Shown: piece after piece, positions 15,300-25,700 of the stretch | Numbering within the stretch: position 1 is the stretch's first letter | How the letters are laid out: the number at the start of each line of letters is the position of its first letter | DNA from: Asterias amurensis | Lineage: Eukaryota > Echinodermata > Asteroidea > Forcipulatida > Asteriidae | Reading direction: 5' to 3' | Length of the DNA stretch: 64,000 bases | NCBI RefSeq assembly: GCF_032118995.1 | Contig: NC_092662.1 | Location: 6,696,001-6,760,000 of the forward strand | Notes under the pieces: generated by a model | Databases searched by the model: none | What the model saw: the letters and a program-made list of their open reading frames with translations, nothing else | Told to the model about the DNA's origin: nothing | Position numbers and translations under genes: made by a program

Positions 15300-15830
15300 T
15301 TTGATTTGATTAGTTATCAGACAATGGGGACGAGAATAGCGCCAGCTATGTCTCATACGTGGTGGAAGGGGGGATAGATGGATCCGGTGTTGTTGTTGGG
15401 GTTTTTTTGGGGGGAGGGGACTGTGCAGGGGGGCCGCCATCCCCTTACGCTGACATGTTGTGGTCGCAGTACAATAAGCAACAGAATTTTCTTCTTTTGT
15501 ATCTATCTTCCAATAAGTACATCCCTCCAGAGGAGTATAGTTGCAGCAATCACTAGCACGTTATTACTTTCATTGGGGGAACGTGCCCCCCCCCGGCCTG
15601 TAGTGGCCACTCCCCCCATCTTATTATTCTACATCTATGTTGGTTCTCATCAAAGCCAGTTCAGCTTTTGGATGAGGAACCTTATGTATTTCCTCACCTT
15701 GACCCTAACCATTTCCCAACCAATCATTCCCTAGCCTTATTTCAGTCCTAGTCAAACAAACAATATGAAAGTTGTATTCCTCATAAAAAAATATTGAATT
15801 TTAAACACCCCCTTTGTTTCACAAGATTAT
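15300..15830. other. Intergenic stretch with G- and C-runs
   Basis: Downstream of POLE3. Short G-rich and C-rich runs (about 15400-15432 and 15586-15616). Open frames here look accidental. Confidence 0.35.
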
Positions 15831-15834
15831 TGCA

Positions 15835-15852
15835 TAGCGCCACCATGCGGTG
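15835..15852 (+). promoter_or_regulatory. TAGCGCCACC-N4-GGTG motif, second copy
   Basis: Reads TAGCGCCACCATGCGGTG. It lies 25 bp before a perfect CRE and about 300 bp before a strong splice donor, which suggests a promoter for the gene that follows. Confidence 0.45.
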
Positions 15853-15877
15853 CATTTGACCTGAGGATTCCCCCATG

Positions 15878-15885
15878 TGACGTCA
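15878..15885 (+). promoter_or_regulatory. CRE palindrome TGACGTCA
   Basis: A full CREB/ATF palindrome followed by CAGCTG. Such sites are common in TATA-less promoters close to the start. Function is inferred. Confidence 0.4.
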
Positions 15886-16149
15886 TTATTATTTCTAGCA
15901 ACAGCTGATACCGATACCGGTGGCGGACGGATCGTTCTTCATTTCGCGGATTTCCGATTAAGTACACGTAAAGTAATCATTACCCTCCATTCCAGAGAAG
16001 TTTCAACAGCAGTAGAAGACATGGAGACACACTTTGAGGATCCACACTTTGTTCTGTAGTGTCACTATCATACTCAATGTAGTTTGTTTGACATCAATCA
16101 AGAACACAAGATTCTTGTCAAGAAGGTTTTGTAACGTGTGTTATTTTTG
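15886..16149 (+). other. Candidate noncoding first exon of the RING-CH gene
   Basis: GC-richer than its surroundings and ends at a strong donor (TTTTG|GTAAGT, GT at 16150-16151). The next good + strand acceptor that leads to a known exon is at 22694-22695 (TTTTCAG). A 60-codon open frame here has no recognisable similarity. The link is speculative. Confidence 0.25.
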
Positions 16150-16289
16150 GTAAGTAGGCCTACCTTTTTTTATTTTTTTTATTCACTGCTTTCCTTCTTA
16201 TTCTTATTCTTATTCTTTATTTGGCCAGTAAAAAATAACAATATACAAGCAGACAGTATGTAAAATAAATAATATAAAAACAAAAGTAA

Positions 16290-17202
16290 ATACAAGCTTC
16301 AGCTAAACGAAGAGAAAACTGAATTTTTCATTGCCTCTTCAAGCTGTAACTACAAACATCTTGCCCATCTGACTCTCCCTATAAACAACAGCACACTCCA
16401 CCCATCAACTTCCATCCGGAATCTTGGTGTTGTCTGTTAATACTATGTCGATGAGTGATCATGTCACATCAGTCTGCAAATCAGCTAACTGCCACCTCCG
16501 AAATATTGGTAGAATCCGAAAGTACATTGAGTTGACGCTGAAGCCTGTCACGCCGCTGTTAGGGCACTTGTACTCTCCAGATTGGACTACTGCAACTCTT
16601 TGTTAAGTGGTCTCAAGCAATCTGATTTAAGCAAGTTACAAAAGATACAAAACAGAGCATCCCGTATCATCTTCTCCTACCCAAACCATGTCCCCACTTC
16701 ACCACTGATCAAACAGCTGCACTGGCTCCCAGTAGAAAAACGAATAATGTTCAAATTGGCCTTAAACATGTTTAAGTGTATGTCTGGTACTTTTCCCACA
16801 TACATTTCCAACTCATTAGAAACCAGGGCTACAAAGAGCAACTTACGTTCACAGGGCAACTTGTATATTCCTCGAACCACCAGAAAATCAGGAGACAGAG
16901 CATTTTCAGTTGCAGGCCCTAGGATGTGGAATTCCCTTCCAAACTCAACCAAAAGTTCTAGCTCTGTTACCTTGTTCAAAAGGTCTCTGAAAACATTCAT
17001 TTTCAATCAGTAAATCTCGCATGCTTGGCCTGCGGTTTTAGTCAAAGAGAGTCCGGCTTTGCGCGGGACTTTCTTGGCTAAATGCTGCTAGCTTTGCCTA
17101 GTCGTGGTTTTCCTCTTGGTTTTGTTTGCATTCCCTTTTTTTTGTTTTTTCCTGTCATTCTCTGAGCGCTTTGTAACCTTAGGAAAAGGCGCTATATAAA
17201 TG

Positions 17203-17261
<59 letters not shown>

Positions 17262-17262
17262 C
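16290..17262 (+). mobile_element. CR1/L2-type LINE, 5'-truncated, 3' end of reverse transcriptase ORF
   Basis: The best frame (about 16546-17013) gives LVLSRLDYCNSLL, LHWLPVEKRI, GDRAFSVAGPRMWNSLPNS and a final FKRSLKTFIF before TAA, the typical C-terminal part of CR1/L2-clade reverse transcriptases. Upstream, LNEEKTEFF and the LGVV motif are readable in other frames, so there are at least two frameshifts (near 16432 and 16540). The 3'UTR ends GCGCTATATAAATGG followed by an (ATT)n tail, also typical. It is a dead copy. Confidence 0.85.
17203..17260 (+). repeat. (ATT)n microsatellite, LINE tail
   Basis: About 19 ATT units directly after GCGCTATATAAATGG. It is the 3' tail of the LINE. Confidence 0.9.
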
Positions 17263-17658
17263 AAAGCAAGACAAACAGTAAGGGCACAGGAAATTACAAA
17301 ACAACCCTAGTGATGGCCAGGATCAACAAAAGTATAATTAAACACTGTAGGAGTGTAGCTCAAAAGCCTGTTATTGTGTTAATCCAGTCACATAGCATAG
17401 GGAGGCAAACTAGTAATAGTATTATTATACTCTCTTTGGAAAAATAAAAACAATTTAAAGTAAATATAAATAATCTGTATATACACAGTGACAAAGCACA
17501 ACTTAAAGTAACAAAACCAAAAACAAACACCAGAAATTAGACAAGCAAATAAATAAATAAACAAATTGTTAATTAAAAAATAGAAAGTTTTATAATTTAA
17601 TATTATTAATTTTAGTTACCACTCTCCTCTGAATCTGATGTAAGCTCAGTATTCCAGC

Positions 17659-17721
17659 TAATTGTGATAACGTAACCCTGGCCTGGCGGCCGTCGGGAGG
17701 AGGGTTACGTTATCGCAACTA
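17659..17721 (+). repeat. O-family short inverted repeat, second copy
   Basis: AATTGTGATAACGTAACCC and GGGTTACGTTATCGCAACTA flank a GC-only centre with GGCGGCCGTCGGG. It is shorter than the copy at 10331. Confidence 0.5.
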
Positions 17722-17810
17722 TATTCCAGCCTCATTCATGACTTCTCGGTCATGATGATTTTTCGGAGGAGCCATACAAACTAACATGACTAACTAACAA
17801 ACATGACTAA

Positions 17811-17896
17811 GGGCTAGCCCCACTTGTGTGTGTCCAAAGCCAGGGCAAGGCAAGCCTAAGGATTTAGCTAGCCTTGGCCACACAAGTGGGGGCTAA
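17811..17896 (+). repeat. Inverted repeat
   Basis: GGGCTAGCCCCACTTGTGTG pairs with CACACAAGTGGGGGCTAAC across a loop of about 45 bp. No second copy was seen in the window. Confidence 0.4.
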
Positions 17897-18233
17897 CTGT
17901 AAAAGTGGATGATAATGGCTGCACCAAACATATGAGGTAGAACTAGAAAGTACGTGTTGAAAAAGTCCTGTCCCATCAGTTGTTCTACACAATGAATGAA
18001 TGATTCAAACTTAATTAAAAGGAAGCAAAGAACCAAACTAACTACACTCGCTCGCCAGTCTTTTATAAGTAGACTGCATTATTATTAAATAAAAGACCTT
18101 GGTCATAGTTAGACCCAAGCTCAAGTACTGCGCTAGACATGAGACCAAGCCGGGGCGCTGTACTCCTTGTTTTGGCAATTTGTCATTATGCCTAGAACGA
18201 CCGATATCGATATAATGACATTTTTTGGTTAAA

Positions 18234-18612
18234 TTAAAGGCAGTGGACACTATTGGTAATTAATCAAAATAATTATTAGCACAAAACCTTTCTTGTTAGT
18301 GAGTAATAGGGAGCTGTTGATGGTATAAAACATTGTGAGAAACGGCTCCCTCTGAAGTGACCTAGTTTTTTTAGAAAGAAGTCATTTTCCACGAATTTAA
18401 TTTCGAGACCTCAGATTTAGAACTTGAGGTCTCGAAATCAAGGGTGTGACAATCATGTGACAAGGGTACTGTTTTCTTTTTTTATTATTATCTCGCAACT
18501 CTGATGACCGATTGAGCTCAAATTTTCACAGGTTTGTTATTTTATGCATGTTGAGATACACCAGCTGTGAAGACTAGTCTTGACAATTACCAATAGTGTA
18601 CACTGCCTTTAA
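18234..18612 (+). mobile_element. A-family TTAA MITE
   Basis: TTAAAGGCAGTGGACACTAT to AATAGTGTACACTGCCTTTAA, with the internal inverted pair TTTCGAGACCTCAG/CTTGAGGTCTCGAAA. Near full length (379 bp). Confidence 0.85.
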
Positions 18613-18793
18613 AGGAGTACAGCGCCCCAGTTACCATGGTTACTGGGTCTAGCGCTAGTAGTGTATATGGGACCCACACCACCAAGAACATGAAAAATAC
18701 ACATGTAGACCGGAAGCAGTTCCTTCTTGGAGGACCAAGATTTGGGAAAATCTTCCATCTGGTGCCACCACTTTTTCAGTGGAAAGGTTTCCG

Positions 18794-18942
18794 TATGGCG
18801 TCACCACTTTTTCATTCGATAGGTCTAGTATCTAGTTTACCTTCAATCTTCAATGGTGGAATCCTTATGCAGCTATCTATAGCTATACTAGGATGAGGTA
18901 TCCTTTTTTTGTAAAATTGAGTGAAAAAGTGGTGGCGCCATA
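18794..18942 (+). repeat. P inverted-repeat element
   Basis: TATGGCGTCACCACTTTTTC is answered by GAAAAAGTGGTGGCGCCATA. A third partial copy of the arm (GGTGCCACCACTTTTTC) lies just upstream near 18763. Confidence 0.5.
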
Positions 18943-19002
18943 CCAAGATTTGTGTGGAAAGACTCCCGTTGGAAGAGTCTCCTCAATGATCAATAGATTA
19001 CA

Positions 19003-19330
19003 ATGGAAGCCCTTTGGAGGAACATAGAGCCATCTCCATGTTTTCAAACACTCAGTATAAATCTGTTCATCATTAAAACTGCTATCGACGCGGTGACCAC
19101 CGTCAGCTCAAACCACAGGGAAGTCAATCTCACTAGTAAAATAATCTATCGTTCACCCACCGTTCATTCAACCAATAAGGATGAATACAAAGTGTCCTTT
19201 GTCCCAAGAACCCTCATTGAATGGCTACTTCCAGTATTCAAGACTAGGCTAGATAAAACCCAAATGACCACTTTCATGGGGAGCTAACCACTAAATGTTG
19301 TTCACTTGCCAAACCACACCTGCAACTTAC
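19003..19330 (+). mobile_element. Possible second LINE fragment
   Basis: A 94-codon frame ends with NKDEYKVSFVPRTLIEWLLP and VFKTRLDK. This resembles the SFFPRT.xxWN.LP...FK.RL tail of LINE reverse transcriptases, with part of the WNxLP region missing. No further support. Confidence 0.35.
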
Positions 19331-20310
19331 GTACATTGTACATGTATATCCCGTGAGGAGTTTGATGCAGTACTTTACAGACAAGACAGATACAGATACA
19401 GAAATATCACTGACTTTATTAGCTGAGTGACTGACACAAACTTTAATGAAATTATTTTCATGCCTGTCACAGAAACAAAAATCCTACCAAATTGCTGATG
19501 TAAATAAAAAATAATAATAAAATTGCCAATATATGGGAAACGAAACAGGTCAACTAGGCCTTTGTGTAATGTACCCAGCCAGATGTCAACTCATCTAGAA
19601 GTACCCAATCCAGTCAACAACTCAAGGTTTATTTCCATCATAAATGTTTTACTGTAGTTTGTGTTCTACATGTAAATTACTGTTTTATTTAGTTCTGCCA
19701 ATTTACATGTAGCTGCTAATACTTTGTTATCGTATAAACATTTTCTGTAGTACCATTTTTCCACTAAAAGAACAAAATTGTGTAAGTTCTGAACATTTTT
19801 TTTTAAAAAGTCAAGAGGAAACGAAAGAAATAATCAGTTCAAACAATCATCCTTCATTTTTCCAATAAAATATAATGCGTCCAATCCGATTATTGAAATA
19901 GAATTACTTGCCCCTATTTTTATTACATAAAAAATTTAAACATTATCAGTAAGATTTAAATAGGCCTACTAAGAAATAGAGAATTGACATTTCATCTGGG
20001 ATACCAATCATGTTTGTATTCAAATGATATTCATCATAAAACCAATAGGCTGAAGTGAGATTGAGTGTATGGCAGACCACTAAACTTGTTTGTCCCATCG
20101 ATTTTGTAAATATTGGGGTTTTTTGTCACTCTGCCAATGCCACAACAAAAAGAACTTTTGTTGGCATACTGTATGTACCGGATATTGACAGAAAGTTTGT
20201 TGAACTCAGTGTTGTTAGATGATTGTAGCATGGATTGCACATTCTGAACGACTGCACTTTAACAAAAGTTTGTTGAACCCAAGAAACTTAGACCTACATT
20301 TTTTTCCCGG
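19331..20310. other. AT-rich stretch without recognisable feature
   Basis: No coding frame or family repeat that I can support. Confidence 0.35.
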
Positions 20311-20696
20311 TTAAAGACAGTGGACACTATTGGTAACTGTCAAAGAACAGTCTTCTCACTTTGTGTGTCTCAACATATGCATAAAATAACAAACCTGTGG
20401 AAATTTGAGCTCAATCGGTCATTGAAGTTGCGAGATAATAATGAAAGAAAAAACGCCCTTTTCACACGAAGTTGTGTGCGTTTAAATGGTTGATTTCGAG
20501 ACCTCAAGTTCTAAATCTGAGGTCTCGAAATCAAATTCGTGGAAAATTACTTCTTCCTCGGAAACTACGTTACTTCAGAGGGAGCCGTTTCTCACAATGT
20601 TTTATACCATCAACAGCTTCCCATTACTCGTAACCAAGTAAGGTTTTATGCTAATAATTATTTTGAGTAATTACCGATAGTGTCCACTGCCTTTAA
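20311..20696 (-). mobile_element. A-family TTAA MITE
   Basis: Reverse orientation, TTAA at both ends, ends AAGACAGTGGACACTATTGG and CGATAGTGTCCACTGCCTTT. Central pair TTTCGAGACCTCAAGTT/ATCTGAGGTCTCGAAA. Confidence 0.85.
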
Positions 20697-20888
20697 GACT
20701 GTTGTGCAGTGTAAGCCCAATGAACAATTTTGACCTCCATGCATCAGAGCTCCATGGTAGGCCTTTTACAATACATTTGGATTTTCCAAATCAAGACTTT
20801 CAATACCGACTACCTGAAATTGTATAGTGAAAAAGTAATTTATTTCAGTTTGTACATGATAGGTGCAGTTTTGGTAAACCAACTATCA

Positions 20889-21350
20889 TTAAAAGCAGTG
20901 GACACTATTGGTGATTACGAAGTTTTCGAGAAAGAAGTTATTTTCCCTGAATTTGATTTCGAGAACTAAGAATTAGATTTTGAGCTCCCAAAATCAAGCA
21001 TCTGAAAGCACACAACTTCGTGTGACAAGGGTATTTTTTCTTTCATTGTTATCTCGCAACTACAACGACCAATATGAGTTCAAATTTTCACAGGTTTGTT
21101 ATTTTGTGCATTATGTTGAGATACACCAAGTAAGAAGACTGGTCTTTGACAATTACCAAAAGTGTCCAGGCCGTTGATTTCACCAAACTCTTCCTAACTT
21201 AGGATTAATCTTAGGAATTAGGACGGGTTCAGTTCCGTATCCAAATACGTAGGACGTATTGAACCCTTCCTAAGTTAGGACGGGTTACTCGTCCTAACTC
21301 GAGATAGGATTGATCCTAGCGTTTCATGAAATCGGCTGCAGTGCCTTTAA
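20889..21350 (+). mobile_element. A-family TTAA MITE split by a B element
   Basis: Left end TTAAAAGCAGTGGACACTAT. The right end AAGTGTCCA is cut 8-10 bp before its terminus and resumes as GTGCCTTTAA after the B insert. The piece between the left end and GAAGTTTTCGAG is missing an internal 95 bp or so. Confidence 0.75.
21169..21340 (+). mobile_element. B-family inverted-repeat element nested in A
   Basis: Ends TTGATTTCACCAAACTCTTC and GCGTTTCATGAAATCGGC. The inside has AGGATTAATC and GGTTCAGTTCCGTATCC as in the 24632 copy. It is the reverse of the nesting at 11465, so A and B overlapped in time. Confidence 0.7.
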
Positions 21351-22300
21351 TGGAGTGTTCTTTAAAATATCAAAGACAAATCGTTGTCCTTGGAATGTTG
21401 GGATTAATTGTTGACACTGCCATTCATATACTGGATGTGGTAATATTTACTGTAAAGTAATCAGCACTAAAGATCAGTAAATACAGTTTAAATCTATGTC
21501 TGTAGCTGCATAGGTACAAAGATCACCGCTCAGGTGGGGCTGATGTGTACATTTATATGTTCACAATTCACATTGTGAAAAGTTAAATATTAATTAACTT
21601 TTAGTGCTTGCTTTTCATGTACATGTAGTACTATAGCATCTATTGAAAAGCCTCAAGAGTGATAAGTTCTAGTTTCATATTTGAAAATATCCAAACCATG
21701 GGTTGAAGATTGGTCTAATTCCTCCACGGTAAGTGCCTACATCTTGATATTAAAAACAATCTGTAGTTCTGAATTCTTTTGTTACCGTTTGGCCTACTTT
21801 CTTTGGATGCAGTATAATCCATGGACAGAAGAGTGAAATTGGACAGCTGCCAATACAAACTTGCATCAGCGCCAAATCTCCATTTCGGGGTATTTAACCA
21901 AGGTTGTTGATTGGTAGAACACAATAAAGTAACATGTTTACTTTTTGTGCCAACCAAACCTTCATGATCGACGCCTGCCAAAAAGAGTCGTAGAGGTTTG
22001 TAGTCATAAATAAAAGTCCTGTAATAGTCAGTGCCACAAGTCATGGTTAATTCTAGTCAGAAGTTGGTAAGTTTGGGAACGGTTTGTACTGGTATGTGTG
22101 TGTTGGTTTGTCAATTAGTTTTTTAGAATTAAGCTCCATGTTGAAGGTTGATATTTGTCTACGTGAGGCAATACCCTCTTTACAGTCACCAGAGTGATCT
22201 TAGAAAATCTTCTTCCGCATAAATAAGTGCATTCGTAATAATTTTGACCCTTTTTCAAAAAAAATTTTGATGTTCATTTTTCATCACTTGTCTGTGATGA
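21351..22300. other. Stretch upstream of the RING-CH gene
   Basis: No repeat recognised. A 109-codon minus-strand frame at 21715-22044 has no recognisable similarity. Two strong + strand donors (near 21729 and 22066, GTAAGT) leave room for extra noncoding exons. Confidence 0.3.
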
Positions 22301-22303
22301 TCC

Positions 22304-22520
22304 GGGCCCAATTTTATGGTACTAACGGAAGCATGGAATTCTGTGCTTATAAATGTGTACTTCACGGGTTAGCGGGGAATATTGCTTGTGCCTGTGTGTA
22401 CTGCACGCCACTTGGCTTTCTAATGCTTACACAGTAGCGCAGAAATTTGGCGCTTGCCTGTAAGCAGAGAATGGTGATTGTAAGTGGAATTGGCGGTAAG
22501 CAGAGCCATGAAATTGGGCT
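22304..22520 (+). mobile_element. J-family inverted-repeat element, diverged
   Basis: GGGCCCAATTTTATGGTACTA to GAGCCATGAAATTGGGC. The ends match the 43472 copy. The centre is shorter. Confidence 0.45.
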
Positions 22521-22695
22521 ATGTACACCCAGTGGTATTTATGACATCATGCTATAAATTCACATCATAAAAAATCAGGTGATCTCATAAAACATCATTC
22601 TGTACAGGTGTCTCTTGCAAGCATGGACTACTCTAACTTTTATTATGTGCTTCTTCAAGTCTGATGGACTCGTACTTTCTGTCTGTTGTTTTCAG

Positions 22696-22769
22696 GTGCC
22701 ATGACAACGTTACAACAGATCCCACTGAAGGAATAACTTCATATCTGATTTTCATGAGTAGGTCTTAAG
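22696..22769 (+). promoter_or_regulatory. 5' leader of the RING-CH gene with an upstream ORF
   Basis: The leader after the acceptor at 22694-22695 holds an upstream ATG at 22701 with an 11-codon frame ending at 22736. It is followed by an in-frame TGA shortly before the main ATG, which closes the reading frame on the 5' side. The uORF could lower translation. This is inferred. Confidence 0.45.
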
Positions 22770-25700
22770 ATGTTAAAAGGAGTCTCTCGCTTTCTCACCA
22801 TGATGCAATCATCGGCTTCAGATGTCTGTCCAGCAAATTGTTCTGGACATGGAGATTGCATAGAAGGACTTTGCATCTGCCAGGTATGCCATGTAATAAG
22901 GAAATAAACCATGTAATTTGTTTTGTTAGTGTTTGTAATTTTGAATGCTGGTTCAGTACGATTTTAATTTTTTAGAAATCATTGCCTAGGATCACAAAAG
23001 GCCGAGTCACACTGCAGCGATAACAACACAAAAAGAATGCATTCTTTTGGTTGGATTGCTCCACACAGATTACGCACTTATTCAACCAATTGAGGGCGTG
23101 CAGTTTTAACTTTCTTGTTTTCGTTCTCGTTATCGAGGCCTGTGTAACCAGGCCTAAATTCTCAGTACACAGATGACACATCACCCTGTACGGCAATCTG
23201 TGCGAGTGTCTTAGTTTTAAGTCTAAAAGAGACAGACAATCCTACTTCCAATAACTTTTCATGCCTTCAAGGATTAATCTATTTTCCCGAATGTTTTTCA
23301 CTTCTCAGTTGGAATACCAAGGCACAGAGTGTGGAGATTTCAACAGCGCTTATTTCATTGCATTTGGTCTCATCTTCTACATGCTGTCTGCTTGCTGTAC
23401 AATACAACTGGTAACTTCAATTATTTTGGGGGGTTGAACAAAGACAAATTGACAAATTGGCAAAAGACAAATTGACTCGAGCAAGATTTGAGCAACAACC
23501 TACCTATCTAGCCCTATGTTCGTGGTCTCCCTATTTTGTCAATATCTTTGTTTCCACTCAAAGTCAATTTGTCTTTGTTCACACCCAAATTCTTAAAAAA
23601 TGTACTCAGTTAGTTTTTCTTGTGGTTTATTGTTCGATGTTATCAAATATTTTGATTAATAATTGCCCAGATATCTTGGCTCTTGATAAGGTTTCTGACA
23701 TTTATTTTGTTTTACCTAATATTCCAACTGTTCAGTAAAACACAGACAATGTTTTCATGGTTGTAGTTTAAAATTCTAATCAACGAAGTGAGACCCATTC
23801 ATTGTTGTAGTTGGTCATCCATAGTTTGAAACAAGACAACTCTCTCATAGTTTAGCCTTGCTTTGGAAAACATTAAGTAGTAAATACCTTTTATTATAAT
23901 TAAATAAGACAGTTTTATGTTGAGGCTTTTTGTATAAGGCATACTTGATTCCACTTAAAGTTACAGCAAACTTCTTTGTATCATAAAACTTAAGAAAATA
24001 GAGTTAGCTGTTGCAAACAACTAACCAACCAGTTCTAAACTTGAGGCCTCAAAATCAAATACGTGGATAATTACTTCTTTATCGAAAAATACATTACATG
24101 TACTTCAGAGGAAGCCATTTCTTACAAGGTTTTATACTATCAACCTCTCCCTATTACTACTTACCAATTAAGGTTTTATGCTAATAATTATTTTGAGTAA
24201 TTGCCAATAGTGTCCACTGCCTTTTATGCAAAAAATAGTTAATGGCCTGGCGTTTCGACCCTAGCAGAGTCTTTCTCGAAGGCTAAATGACAACACAGCA
24301 AACATGAACAGGTAACTAAGTGAAACATAGGCAGTGACGTGGAAATACATGAACACTTCTCAGACTTATAAACCATGTTTACTATTAATTTTGAGAAAAT
24401 ATTTCAACTTTCTTGTTGCAGATTCTATGTATCCAGTCAGATTTCCATCGTTTGAAGAATCCATCCGTCTATCGAGCCTTAAGAGTCACAACTCAAAAAC
24501 TTCTGTATTTTCTGGTTATTATCGCTGCACTGAGTCGAGCTTTGTATTTCTCATTAAAAGTAAGAACATAAATAGTGTGGGTCTTGTAGGAGCAGAAAAG
24601 GACAGCTAACAAAGTATGGCACTAATTCTCGAGCTATCGATTTCACCAAACTCTTCCTAACTTAGGACTAATATTAGGACTTAGGACGGGTTCAGTTCCG
24701 TATCCAAACACGTGGGATGCATTGAACCCATCCTAAGTTCGGACGGGTTACTCGTCCTAACTCGAGTTAGGATTATTCCTTGCGTCCTGCAGGGGCCCTA
24801 ACTTGGGACTAGTCCCAGGAGATATAAAAAACGTATGGCTAGTCCTACATGTAAGTTAGGACGAGTTAGTCGTCATAACTAGAGATAAGACTAGTCTTAA
24901 CTCTTTTTGAAATCCACCCCAGGTCCGGGGAAAATGAGTCCATGTTTGTTTTTTAATTGTAAATAGTAAATTCCATTTATATGATGATGTCTACACAGAG
25001 ATAAACCTTGTCTCTGTAGCAGTTTGAGCATCTGATTTGCTGATTGACAGCTCATTTTATGGGTCTCGGTTTCACAGAGCACTAAGGTTCATCTTGAGAT
25101 GAACTGTCGGATTCTTAATGCCTTTTCACACTGTCCAAAATGTCGGGGTCAGAAATTTTGTTCGACCCGTTTCACACTAAAAATGTCAATTCGCCTCCAA
25201 TCCGGGTAGCATGCTCTAGCCGGATTGAAATCAACCCTGGCAGGGACTAGGGTTCGAAATTGCATTTTTTTGGTTCATGTAATGACCAGTGTGAATGTTG
25301 CTTATCTCTGATCCGTGTCCAAAAGAAGCGAGGCTAAACCGGGAGGACCCTGGTAGGTTTAAAAGTGGTTCAAAATGGAGGTAGTCTGAAATTTGAAAAG
25401 GCCTTTACTTACATGTAATATCTGTCAATAGCTTTTTTTGTGAAATCTGCCCCAGCTATTCATGATTATGGATATTTTTATTTCCCACTTCAAGTTATTA
25501 AAATGCATTCTTTGCTTACACTGCTAATTGCAGAAGTTTGGCACGTATCTTAAGTAGTCTTAACCAGAATTTCCCTAGTAAGCAGAACCATTAACTTGCC
25601 AAACATCTGTTACGAATTTCTTGCCAGCATTTTAGAGTTATATTTGACTTCAAACTTTTGTTGTTTCTTTCTCAGAAATATTTACCGGATACTTGGGCTG

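Noticed and set aside
15877-16059. 60-codon + strand open frame
   Set aside because: No recognisable similarity. The region is better read as promoter and noncoding exon.
21715-22044. 109-codon minus-strand open frame with varied composition
   Set aside because: No family recognised, no splice or start signals that fit, and no partner exon. A search against invertebrate proteins would be decisive.
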